Assembly: GCA_039811225.1 (NCBI GenBank)
Contig: JBDHYG010000011.1
Coordinates: forward strand, 19,842-83,841
DNA from: JAFDXJ01 sp039811225
GTDB lineage: Bacteria; Bacteroidota; Bacteroidia; Chitinophagales; Chitinophagaceae
DNA: 64,000 bases
Direction of reading: 5' to 3'
Shown here one piece after another: positions 1-7,699 of this stretch. The stretch's first letter is position 1. Each line of letters begins with the position of its first letter. Both the position numbers and the translations under genes were made by a program. A model generated the notes under the pieces. It worked only from the letters and a program-made list of their open reading frames with translations. It searched no databases and was not told the origin of the DNA.

Positions 1-115
1 CATAAGGATTGATGATCCATTGTACACCGGATTCATCAAACCTGGTATTATTGTCTTTAAATGCTATTTTCGAAGTTGTATCGGGAGTTTTACTGATACA
101 AATTAAAATTTTCAT
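1..115 (-). CDS. etfB: Electron transfer flavoprotein beta subunit, 5' end only
   Basis: The reverse strand from the ATG at 113-115 reads MKILICISKTPDTTSKIAFK and continues, after some variable residues, with a GVQWIINPY stretch before the window edge. This is the characteristic N-terminus of Bacteroidota EtfB, the FAD/AMP-binding subunit that passes electrons from acyl-CoA dehydrogenases to the respiratory chain. Only about 38 codons are present, so the AMP-binding region cannot be checked. It is divergent from hppD. The identification rests on the strongly conserved start; the rest of the gene lies left of the window. Confidence 0.85.
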   Translation of the reverse strand, partial: MKILICISKTPDTTSKIAFKDNNTRFDESGVQWIINPY

Positions 116-405
116 ATACGCATGATTAATTATTAAAAGTAATATATTACCTCATGAAGTCCTTCAAAGAAGGTGCTAGGCAAACTGCCGCAAAGGTGCA
201 TATAAAAATTTTATTTAAAGAAAAAACAAGGTTTTGTAACTGTTTTTTTTGTGCAAAAATGAAATTACCTCTCAATGGCCAATCCCTTAATAATTTCATA
301 ATACCGATAGCAGGCTGACTGTAGTGGCTTGGCAAATTCCTCCGATAGGTTTAATTTTGATGCCACGCTTTTGTACAACATTTTTAATAATTTTAAATAC
401 CTCTT
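116..405. other. Divergent intergenic region between etfB and hppD
   Basis: This 290-base stretch has no convincing gene. It must hold the promoters of both flanking genes, but no full TTTG/TAnnTTTG pair is clear on either strand. A perfect 12-base palindrome, GTAATATATTAC, lies at 139-150, 24 bases upstream of the etfB start. AT-rich palindromes arise easily by chance, so an operator role is only a possibility. A 62-codon reverse frame inside it has no recognisable features. Confidence 0.5.
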
Positions 406-1536
406 ATGGATACAGCTATTGCAGGGAAAGAAACAACGCAGACAGCAGTTGATTTTTTACCATTACAGGGAACCGATTATGTAGAATTTTATGTGGGCAA
501 TGCCAAGCAGGCTGCACATTATTATAAGTCAGCTTTTGGTTTCCAAAGTATTGCCTATGCCGGCCCTGAAACAGGTGTACGGGATCGTGCCAGTTATGTG
601 GTTAGGCAACACAAACTCACTCTCGTATTAACCACTCCATTACGCTCCAATAATGAAATGGCCGATCATATTGCCAAGCATGGTGATGGCGTAAAAGTCC
701 TTGCCTTAATGGTGGATGACGCTGCTGATGCCTGGGAACAAACCACTAAGCGGGGCGGTAAAAGTTATATGAAACCAACGACCCTCACAGATGAATTTGG
801 TTCTATCGTCCTGAGTGGCATTCATACATACGGAGATACGGTACATGTATTTGTAGAAAGGAAAAATTATAAAGGACCCTTCATGCCGGGCTATAAAGAA
901 TGGAAAACGGCTTATAATCCACCTCCTACCGGTTTATTGTATGTGGATCATTGCGTAGGGAATGTAGGCTGGAATCAAATGAATCCCTGGGTAAAATTTT
1001 ATGAAGATGTTATGGGCTTTAAAAATATTCTGAGCTTCGATGATGAAGATATTTCCACGGAATATTCTGCCCTCATGAGTAAAGTAATGAGTAATGGAAA
1101 CGGCTATGTAAAATTTCCCATTAATGAACCGGCTGAAGGAAAAAAGAAATCACAGGTAGAAGAATACCTTGATTTTTATGATGGAGAAGGTTGCCAGCAT
1201 GTAGCATTGGCTACACATGATATCGTTCAAACTGTAACTGATTTAAAAAACAGGGGTGTTGAATTTCTGAAAATACCCACTACATATTATGATGATTTAC
1301 TGAGCCGGGTCGGCCATATAGATGAAGACCTGGAGCCCTTAAAAGAATTGGGTATTTTAGTGGACCGCGATAATGAAGGTTACCTCCTGCAAATATTTAC
1401 CAAACCCCTGGAAGACAGGCCCACCCTGTTTTTCGAGATCATTCAACGAAAAGGCGCCAAGAGTTTTGGTAAAGGAAATTTCAAAGCTTTATTTGAAGCG
1501 ATTGAAGGGGAACAAGCCTTGCGGGGAAATTTATAA
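406..1536 (+). CDS. hppD: 4-hydroxyphenylpyruvate dioxygenase
   Basis: The 376-residue protein converts 4-hydroxyphenylpyruvate to homogentisate, the second step of tyrosine catabolism, using non-haem Fe(II). It shows two vicinal-oxygen-chelate halves. The metal ligands are visible in the C-terminal half: His182 in YVDHCVGN, His265 in CQHVALATHD and Glu344 in LFFEIIQRKG. The closing segment FGKGNFKALFEAIE is the usual HPPD C-terminal helix that gates the active site. Length fits the family (about 350-400). The gene stands alone, with its own terminator directly downstream and a divergent etfB upstream; homogentisate dioxygenase is not in the window. Confidence 0.96.
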   Translation: MDTAIAGKETTQTAVDFLPLQGTDYVEFYVGNAKQAAHYYKSAFGFQSIAYAGPETGVRDRASYVVRQHKLTLVLTTPLRSNNEMADHIAKHGDGVKVLALMVDDAADAWEQTTKRGGKSYMKPTTLTDEFGSIVLSGIHTYGDTVHVFVERKNYKGPFMPGYKEWKTAYNPPPTGLLYVDHCVGNVGWNQMNPWVKFYEDVMGFKNILSFDDEDISTEYSALMSKVMSNGNGYVKFPINEPAEGKKKSQVEEYLDFYDGEGCQHVALATHDIVQTVTDLKNRGVEFLKIPTTYYDDLLSRVGHIDEDLEPLKELGILVDRDNEGYLLQIFTKPLEDRPTLFFEIIQRKGAKSFGKGNFKALFEAIEGEQALRGNL

Positions 1537-1554
1537 AAAGAAATTTCTTGTATA

Positions 1555-1586
1555 AAAACTGTACATCATTGTACAGTTTTTTTTTG
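1555..1586 (+). terminator. Intrinsic terminator of hppD
   Basis: An AAAACTGTAC arm, a six-base loop and a GTACAGTTTT arm are followed by a run of T. It begins about 20 bases after the hppD stop codon and separates hppD from the riboswitch promoter. Confidence 0.85.
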
Positions 1587-1614
1587 TTTCTTTTTTATCA
1601 CTTATAAAAAAAAA

Positions 1615-1647
1615 TTTGGTTGATTAAATTCATTCCCCCTACTTTTG
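1615..1647 (+). promoter_or_regulatory. Bacteroidota-type promoter of the SAM riboswitch transcript
   Basis: A -33 element TTTG (1615-1618) and a -7 element TACTTTTG (1640-1647, consensus TAnnTTTG) are separated by 21 bases. The same spacing occurs at the rplU promoter in this window. Transcription would begin near 1653, just before the P1 helix of the aptamer at 1669. Confidence 0.7.
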
Positions 1648-1668
1648 CTCCAGTTCTGTGAATATTTT

Positions 1669-1781
1669 CTTATCAGGAAAGACAGAGGGAATTGACCCGA
1701 TGAAGTCTTGACAACCTACCGCCGGTAAAACGGCGACAAGGTGCCAAATTCAACCCAGGCCGGAAGCCGGGGAAAGATAAG
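1669..1781 (+). promoter_or_regulatory. SAM-I (S-box) riboswitch aptamer
   Basis: The P1 helix is formed by CTTATC at 1669-1674 and GATAAG at 1776-1781. Between them are the S-box signatures: AGAGGGAATTGACCCGATGA, a CAACCTACC junction, a helix of GCCG and CGGC type, AAGGTGCCAAATTC, and the CCGGAAGCCGG hairpin. The class binds S-adenosylmethionine and shuts off methionine biosynthesis genes. Here it precedes a trans-sulfuration enzyme and homoserine dehydrogenase, and an intrinsic terminator follows 38 bases later, so control by premature termination is expected. Confidence 0.93.
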
Positions 1782-1818
1782 TTAGAAAAAAGCAATTTTA
1801 ATTCTATTAAGATAGTAG

Positions 1819-1852
1819 CTCTTCTGACGACTCGTTTGAAGAGTTTTTTTTT
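1819..1852 (+). terminator. Terminator of the SAM riboswitch expression platform
   Basis: A CTCTTC arm (1819-1824) pairs with GAAGAG (1838-1843) and is followed by nine T. It lies between the aptamer and the start codon at 1918, where an S-box expression platform is expected. High SAM should favour this hairpin and end transcription before metB. Confidence 0.8.
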
Positions 1853-1917
1853 GCTCCTTCTCTTCCTGTTAATTCAATTTCAGCAGCGCTGTATTGTATC
1901 ATCTAAAAAAAATTAAC

Positions 1918-3084
1918 ATGAAAGAAGAAACAAAAATCCTGCACAGCATTCCGTGTGATCCACTCACCGGCGCAGTCTCCACACCCATTTACCAAACATC
2001 CACTTTTGTACAGGAAGGGCCGGGAATACACAAGGGTTTTGATTATGCGCGGACAAATAATCCCACCCGGAAAGTTCTGGAAGATCTGGTGACCCGTTTG
2101 GAAAATGGCACCAATGCTTTTGCTTTTGCCAGCGGTTTATCTGCTATTGATGCCGTTTTGAAATTATTATCTGCCGGCGATGAAATCCTTGCTGTAGATG
2201 ATATCTATGGTGGCGCCTTTCGTTTATTCACCCAAATCTATGAAAAACTGGGCATCAATGTAAAATATACGGATACGACCAATGCGGAAAATGTCCTGGA
2301 TAATATTTCACCTCAAACAAAATTGATCTGGCTGGAAAGCCCTACCAATCCGACGTTGAAAATTTCTGATATTGCGACCATCAGTAAAATAGCCAAAGCC
2401 CATCAATGCCTGCTTTGCGTGGACAGCACTTTTGCTTCACCGGCATCACAAAAACCCATAGAGCTGGGTGCCGACCTGGTCGTGCACAGCGCCACCAAAT
2501 ATTTAGGCGGCCATAGTGATCTTATTGCCGGTATAGTTGTTACTGCCAATGAAGAATTGGGTGAAAAAATTAAATTTATCCAGAACGCATCAGGTGCCAT
2601 CCTCTCTCCCTTTGATAGCTGGCTGGTGATCCGGGGCATTGAAACACTCTCCCTACGTTATAAGCAACATGCAGTTAATGCCGGAAAAGTTGCCCAATTT
2701 TTAGCAGAACATCCTTTTGTAAAAAATGTGTATTACCCCGGCCTGTCCACGCATGTGAACCATGCTATAGCAGCGAAACAAATGAAATATTTTGGTGGTA
2801 TTGTATCCTTTGACCTGGTAGTGGATGATGCGGAAATTGCTGGAAAAATTGTCCGAAGTACACGCTATTTCAAACTGGCTGAAAGCCTGGGAGGTGTAAA
2901 GAGTTTATTGTGCCTGCCCTCTGCCATGACACATAAATCCATCCCACGTGAAATCCGATACAATACCGGTGTCACCGACAGTCTGATTCGCTTATCAGTG
3001 GGTCTCGAAGAAGTGGATGACCTGATCGATGATCTTTCACAGGCAATCGAAAGTGCTGTTCAACAAATTTCTAAAATCATTTAA
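1918..3084 (+). CDS. metB: PLP-dependent trans-sulfuration enzyme (cystathionine gamma-synthase / O-acetylhomoserine sulfhydrylase family)
   Basis: This Cys/Met-metabolism PLP enzyme has 388 residues from the ATG at 1918. An upstream in-frame TTG at 1894 is rejected because it would extend the protein into non-conserved sequence near the terminator. The PLP-binding lysine is Lys194 in HSATKYLGGHSD; substrate and cofactor motifs include YARTNNPTR, FASGLSAIDA and the C-terminal LIRLSVGLEEVDDL. The SAM-I riboswitch and the adjacent homoserine dehydrogenase place it in methionine synthesis. Sequence alone cannot separate synthase from lyase or sulfhydrylase, so the symbol is tentative. Confidence 0.85.
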   Translation: MKEETKILHSIPCDPLTGAVSTPIYQTSTFVQEGPGIHKGFDYARTNNPTRKVLEDLVTRLENGTNAFAFASGLSAIDAVLKLLSAGDEILAVDDIYGGAFRLFTQIYEKLGINVKYTDTTNAENVLDNISPQTKLIWLESPTNPTLKISDIATISKIAKAHQCLLCVDSTFASPASQKPIELGADLVVHSATKYLGGHSDLIAGIVVTANEELGEKIKFIQNASGAILSPFDSWLVIRGIETLSLRYKQHAVNAGKVAQFLAEHPFVKNVYYPGLSTHVNHAIAAKQMKYFGGIVSFDLVVDDAEIAGKIVRSTRYFKLAESLGGVKSLLCLPSAMTHKSIPREIRYNTGVTDSLIRLSVGLEEVDDLIDDLSQAIESAVQQISKII

Positions 3085-3093
3085 AACAACTGT

Positions 3094-4353
3094 ATGCAAC
3101 GGAAAAAACTGGTAATCGGGCTGTTTGGTTTTGGCTGCGTGGGCAGTGGCTTATATAAAGTATTGGGCAAAGAAGCAGTAACCGGACAAGTAGCTACTAT
3201 CAAAAAAATCGTAGCTAAGAACCCGCTTAAAAAAAGGGATATAGCGCCACATCAATTGAGCTATTGCAAGGATGATATTTTGGATGATGATGAAATAAAT
3301 GTAGTGGTAGAATTAACGGATGATGCAGATGCGGCTTTTCAAATTGTCCAGGCGGCTATGCAAAAAGGGAAAGCCGTGGTTTCAGCCAATAAAAAAATGG
3401 TATCCACTTATTTCATGGAACTTTATCACCTCCAGCAGGAATATAGAGTACCCTTTTTGTATGAAGCAGCCTGTTGTGCCAGTTTGCCCCTGATCCGAAA
3501 CCTGGAAGAATATTATGATACCGATACCTTGCAATCAGTGGAAGGTATTCTAAACGGGTCCACCAATTATATCCTCACCAAAACGTTCAATGAAAAAATT
3601 CAATTTGCGGATGCACTGAAAACGGCGCAGGCACTGGGTTATGCAGAAAGTGACCCATCACTGGACATTTCGGGGAAGGATGCAGCTTATAAACTTTCTA
3701 TTCTGCTTATTCATGCGTTTGGCATACATGTGCAGCAGGAAGATATCTTCACCGTCGGAATTCAACAAATCAATGAAGTGGACAATGCCTATGCCCTTGC
3801 CCGTAACCAGAAAATAAAATTAGTAGCACGGGCTTTTAAACAGTTGGATGGATGTGTGCGATTTTTTGTGATGCCGGCTTTTGTGCAACATGATCATTAT
3901 TTATACCATGTTGATGATGTATTCAATGGTGTTATTACGAGGACTCATTTAGCGGATACACATTTTTATGCCGGTCGGGGTGCCGGGGCTTTGCCTACAT
4001 CTTCTGCTGTTTTATCTGATATTGCGGCGCTGGGTTACCAGTATAAATATGAGTATAAAAAACTCGTGTCGGCCGGACCAAAAAATATTAGCCATGATTG
4101 TTTGTTGCAAGTGTATGTTTCGTTTCCGATTGCCAAAGCGGATTTTGTAAAAAATTATTTTACTGAAATAGGGGAAGCTTTTTCAAATTCTGAAAAAGGC
4201 TATTTTACGGGAACCATTACATTGAAAAACCTGCAGGCATTACAACAAAAAGATGAGGCACTTTCTTTTATTTTGATGGATGTTTGTATAGCTGAAGAAG
4301 AACAAAAACATGAAGCAGCATGGCAGGAAGAAGCAGTGCTTGAATTTGAATAA
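3094..4353 (+). CDS. hom: Homoserine dehydrogenase
   Basis: This 419-residue enzyme reduces aspartate semialdehyde to homoserine with NAD(P)H. The dinucleotide motif GLFGFGCVGSG is at the N-terminus. The catalytic domain shows VVSANKKMVS, GILNGSTNYILT and ALGYAESDPSLDISGKDAA, including the conserved acidic and lysine residues. EAACCASLP replaces the EAAVGGGIP seen in other phyla, which I recall as usual in Bacteroidota. There is no N-terminal aspartokinase. It starts 9 bases after metB and so shares the riboswitch; the SAM-controlled unit supplies homoserine and then cystathionine or homocysteine. Confidence 0.94.
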   Translation: MQRKKLVIGLFGFGCVGSGLYKVLGKEAVTGQVATIKKIVAKNPLKKRDIAPHQLSYCKDDILDDDEINVVVELTDDADAAFQIVQAAMQKGKAVVSANKKMVSTYFMELYHLQQEYRVPFLYEAACCASLPLIRNLEEYYDTDTLQSVEGILNGSTNYILTKTFNEKIQFADALKTAQALGYAESDPSLDISGKDAAYKLSILLIHAFGIHVQQEDIFTVGIQQINEVDNAYALARNQKIKLVARAFKQLDGCVRFFVMPAFVQHDHYLYHVDDVFNGVITRTHLADTHFYAGRGAGALPTSSAVLSDIAALGYQYKYEYKKLVSAGPKNISHDCLLQVYVSFPIAKADFVKNYFTEIGEAFSNSEKGYFTGTITLKNLQALQQKDEALSFILMDVCIAEEEQKHEAAWQEEAVLEFE

Positions 4354-4493
4354 CTGAAATGAGTATGCCTAAAGAAAGGCATGAAATTTATTAGTTGACA
4401 ACACGCAAATCGTAGATCTTTTCAAATACAAAAAGTATTACTGTAATTATCAAGAATGAATAAATATGAAAGGATAATAATTTTTCCATAAAT

Positions 4494-4524
4494 AAAAGCC
4501 CGTAAGAAATGCTTACGAGCTTTT
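4494..4524 (-). terminator. Intrinsic terminator of ssrA
   Basis: On the reverse strand GCTCGTAAG and CTTACGGGC form a stem with a short loop, followed by TTTTATTT. It begins only a few bases past the tmRNA 3' end, as expected for a monocistronic ssrA transcript. Confidence 0.85.
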
Positions 4525-4527
4525 AAA

Positions 4528-4926
4528 CGGTGGAGCTGAGGGGAGTCGAACCCCTGTCCAAACAAGGCCGTCATACGTTTTCTACATGCTTATTCCATCA
4601 TTCTTTTTCGATGCCAGACCGGGGACGAACAAACCAATCAGGCACTTAGCCGGATTTTTCTTAGTCCGGGCGCACGGCATAGCCCGGAAGCATCCCGGAT
4701 TTTTTGATGAGTCGGCGGCGGGGCGTGGTTCCGGGAGAACCTGCCCAGGCGGCCCAAATGGTTACTTAATCACTGATTAAGCAGCCATGGCTAACTGTGT
4801 GTTGCCATTTACGTGTTGAGTATTCAGATTTTCCCTTGCGGGCTTCCTTTCGGAAAAGTGCTAATTACACAACGCACTGCATGCTTCTACATACCACAAC
4901 CGATGCTGTCAAAACCATACAGCCCC
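4528..4926 (-). ncRNA. ssrA: Transfer-messenger RNA (tmRNA)
   Basis: The 5' end GGGGCTGTATGGTTTTGACA (from 4926) and the 3' end AGGGGTTCGACTCCCCTCAG followed by CTCC form the tRNA-Ala-like half. The acceptor stem contains a G3-U70 wobble pair, the identity element for alanyl-tRNA synthetase. tmRNA rescues stalled ribosomes and tags the nascent chain with a degradation peptide, here ending LAMAA. After the discriminator A (4531) the genome reads CCG rather than CCA, so the 3' end probably needs trimming and CCA repair. Pseudoknot-forming sequences lie between tag and 3' end but were not folded. Confidence 0.96.
4777..4806 (-). other. tmRNA tag-peptide reading frame
   Basis: The mRNA-like part reads GGC AAC ACA CAG TTA GCC ATG GCT GCT TAA, encoding GNTQLAMAA after the alanine donated by the charged tmRNA. 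Nine residues ending in AA, with GGC as resume codon, agree with other Bacteroidota tags as I recall them (for example GEESYAMAA). The resume codon is inferred from that comparison. Confidence 0.8.
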
Positions 4927-4934
4927 GGATTCTG

Positions 4935-4942
4935 CAAAATTA
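4935..4942 (-). promoter_or_regulatory. -7 element of the ssrA promoter
   Basis: The reverse strand reads TAATTTTG, matching TAnnTTTG, and ends 8 bases before the mature tmRNA 5' end. No TTTG -33 element is seen at the expected distance, so only the -7 half is supported. Confidence 0.5.
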
Positions 4943-4965
4943 CTAAATGATCGGCTCCTATTGCA

Positions 4966-6309
4966 TTATTTAAATAACCGCCAAAAATCCAGGCCCAATG
5001 CATAAGCCATAATACCTAACAATAAGATCATGCCAAACATTTGCGCATACTCCATAAACTTATCACTGGGTTTACGCCCGGTAATCATTTCTATTAAACA
5101 AAAAAGCGCATGGCCCCCGTCCAGTGCCGGGATAGGCAAAATATTCATAAATGCCAGGATGATAGAGAAGATGGCTGTCAGTGTCCAAAATTTTTCCCAA
5201 TCCCAGATTCCCGGAAACGTATTACCGATACTGATGACACTTCCCAGCGAATCATTGGCACTAACTTTCCCTGTAAAGATTTGTTTAAGCCCGGTAACAT
5301 ACCTGTCCAATGTTTCAAAGCAACGGTTAAAACCTGCCGGAATGGCTTCCAGAAAAGTATAATGCTTTGTTACGGTTCCAAAAATTTTACCGGGGCTCCG
5401 GGCAAAAAAACCGGCTTTGCCATTGGCATCAATTTTTACGACTACCTGTATTGTATCTGTACCCCGTAGCACTGATAAGGTCGCTTCCCGGGAAGCATAT
5501 TTTTTTATTTGGCTGACATACTCATTATAAAATTGCAGGGGCTGCTTATTAATACCAATAATGCGGTCATCTTTTTGCAATTTATCTTTGACAAAAACAG
5601 CTGTAGAAGCAACGGAATCGACAAACACGGGGAAACGAGCCTCCGCAAAACCAGTCAATTTGTTTTTGCTCAACAGATTGATAAAGCCTTCGGGAATGGC
5701 GATATCTTTCACCACGCCATCCCGCATCACCTGTATATTCTTGGCATCGGTCAGCATAATTTGTGCCGGGATAGTTCCAAAATTATCCAGGGGTTTCCCA
5801 TTGATGCCGACTATATTATCTCCATCCTGGATGCCGATCTTTAAAGCCAGTGAATCGGCATGTAAGCCATAAGACAGGTTTTTAACCGGCAAATATTCAT
5901 CCCCCCATTTATACGTAATCATGATGAACAGGAAAATAGCCAGAAGCAAATTCACCACCACCCCTGCAATCATTACGATCAGTCGCTGCCAGGCGGGTTT
6001 ACTGCGAAACTCATAGGGTTGTGGGGCTTGTTTCATCTGTTCTTTATCCATGCTCTCATCTATCATGCCGCTGATTTTTACAAATCCACCAAAGGGAACC
6101 CATCCGATACCATATTCTGTCTCGCCAATCTTCTTTTTCCAAAGACTAAACCAGGGATTAAAAAAGAGGTAAAATTTTTCCACGCGGCAACCAAACCATT
6201 TTGCCGTAATAAAATGACCTAATTCATGCAGGGTAACGAGTATGGAAAATGACAGGATAAATTGTAAGGTTTTAATACCAATACTACCCCATTCTATAAC
6301 TAACAGCAT
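4966..6309 (-). CDS. rseP: RseP-type site-2 zinc metalloprotease (M50)
   Basis: This 447-residue inner-membrane protease cuts transmembrane segments of anti-sigma factors and cleaved signal peptides. The first membrane segment carries the zinc motif HELGH (28-32), and the third ligand is Asp397 in IPALDGGH near the C-terminus. Between them lie further membrane helices and two PDZ-like regions, for example KIGIQDGDNIVGINGKP and LQKDDRIIGINKQP. Length fits the family (about 440-450). The gene follows dxr on the same strand with a 131-base gap; dxr and rseP are neighbours in many bacteria. Confidence 0.95.
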   Translation of the reverse strand: MLLVIEWGSIGIKTLQFILSFSILVTLHELGHFITAKWFGCRVEKFYLFFNPWFSLWKKKIGETEYGIGWVPFGGFVKISGMIDESMDKEQMKQAPQPYEFRSKPAWQRLIVMIAGVVVNLLLAIFLFIMITYKWGDEYLPVKNLSYGLHADSLALKIGIQDGDNIVGINGKPLDNFGTIPAQIMLTDAKNIQVMRDGVVKDIAIPEGFINLLSKNKLTGFAEARFPVFVDSVASTAVFVKDKLQKDDRIIGINKQPLQFYNEYVSQIKKYASREATLSVLRGTDTIQVVVKIDANGKAGFFARSPGKIFGTVTKHYTFLEAIPAGFNRCFETLDRYVTGLKQIFTGKVSANDSLGSVISIGNTFPGIWDWEKFWTLTAIFSIILAFMNILPIPALDGGHALFCLIEMITGRKPSDKFMEYAQMFGMILLLGIMAYALGLDFWRLFK

Positions 6310-6440
6310 ATTATATATTTAAAACTAAATCCCCATTATGGCCTGACAAAATTTTAGTATGTGTCTGCTTTTAGGTGGATTGAATAATTGCGCAATGTTA
6401 CGATTGTTGTTTAAAATGATTTGCTAAACATACTACTTCT

Positions 6441-7601
6441 TTATAATTCAATCATGGATGCGGCGAAATTCCTGGCTTCCGCATCGCTATCAAGGTATTC
6501 CTGTAAAGTAGGTTTGGCTATAAATTTTATTTTTTGCATAGTACGTTCCACCATTTCCGAAATATCCAGGAAACCAATCCGGTTGCGCAAAAAAGCATAG
6601 ACAGCAATTTCATTGGACGCATTCAAGAGGCAGGGCATATTCCCGCCTTTATGCAAGGCTTCCATTGCCAGTGCCAGGTTTCGAAAGGTTTTCAGGTCTG
6701 GTTCTTCAAATGTTAGCGTGGATGGTTTTTTAAAATCATATCGCGGAAAATCACTCGGAATACGCTGAGGAAAAGCCAGGGCATACTGAATGGGCAGTTT
6801 CATATCGGGCAGGCCCATTTGTGCTTTAATACTGCCATCTTCAAATTGCACCATACTATGAATGATACTTTGCGGATGAATGACCACTTTTATCTGCTCG
6901 GGGGCAAGGTTGAATAACCATTTCGCTTCAATCATCTCCAGGCCTTTATTCATTAGAGTGGCCGAGTCAATGGTAATCTTAGCACCCATACTCCAATTAG
7001 GGTGCTGTAATGCATGATCCCTTTTTACATTGACCAGAAAATTTGGTTTACGTCCCAGGAATGGTCCACCACTTGCAGTCAGGATAACCTGTTCTATTTT
7101 ATTACGGCCTTCCCCTACGAGACATTGAAAGATGGCCGAATGTTCACTATCCACGGGGATAATCGGTACCCGTTTTTCAATTGCTTTCTGCATAATCAGG
7201 TCACCAGCCACAACGAGGGTTTCTTTATTAGCAAGTGCTACTGGTTTACCATTTTCAATAGCCATCAGGGTGGGTTTCAGCCCGGCATAACCCACAATGC
7301 CTGCCAGCATTAAATCATAGATATCCATGGCAGCCGTTTCTTCCAGGGCTTTTTCGCCGGCAAATACTTTTACCGGTGTCGTTGCCAGGGCTTCTTTCAC
7401 ATTGTTGTATTTACTATCATCCACGATCACAACCACATTGGGTTGAAACTTCAATGCCTGTTCTATCAGCAGGGTATCATTGGTATGTGCCGTGAGGACT
7501 TCCACGCTGAATTTATCCGGATGCGCTTCTATTACATCAAGCGCCTGGGTGCCTATTGATCCGGTGGAGCCAAAAATGGCAATGCGTTTTACATCATTCA
7601 T
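6441..7601 (-). CDS. dxr: 1-deoxy-D-xylulose 5-phosphate reductoisomerase
   Basis: Dxr (386 residues) converts DXP to 2-C-methyl-D-erythritol 4-phosphate with NADPH, the committed step of the non-mevalonate isoprenoid route. The NADPH loop GSTGSIGTQALDVI occupies residues 11-24. VDSEHSAIFQ carries the metal-binding Asp and Glu, and TASGGPFLG, MGAKITIDSATLMNKG and the flexible-loop region are typical. Length is close to the family norm. ispD, the next enzyme of the pathway, is also in this window (46.1 kb), but in a separate unit. Confidence 0.97.
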   Translation of the reverse strand: MNDVKRIAIFGSTGSIGTQALDVIEAHPDKFSVEVLTAHTNDTLLIEQALKFQPNVVVIVDDSKYNNVKEALATTPVKVFAGEKALEETAAMDIYDLMLAGIVGYAGLKPTLMAIENGKPVALANKETLVVAGDLIMQKAIEKRVPIIPVDSEHSAIFQCLVGEGRNKIEQVILTASGGPFLGRKPNFLVNVKRDHALQHPNWSMGAKITIDSATLMNKGLEMIEAKWLFNLAPEQIKVVIHPQSIIHSMVQFEDGSIKAQMGLPDMKLPIQYALAFPQRIPSDFPRYDFKKPSTLTFEEPDLKTFRNLALAMEALHKGGNMPCLLNASNEIAVYAFLRNRIGFLDISEMVERTMQKIKFIAKPTLQEYLDSDAEARNFAASMIEL

Positions 7602-7699
7602 TCAAAATTATTTAAACCCTATTCTTGTAAAAAAGGAAAGATAAAGATAAATGCTGCAGAAAATATCCTTGCAGACAAGCCAGATACAATTTTTTTTTC

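Noticed and set aside
139..150. Palindrome GTAATATATTAC near etfB as a defined operator
   Set aside because: Short AT-only-type palindromes are expected by chance in AT-rich intergenic DNA; noted only in the region entry.
4365..4382. Hairpin ATGCCT/AGGCAT after the hom stop codon
   Set aside because: A six-base stem with no T-run behind it; it does not qualify as an intrinsic terminator.
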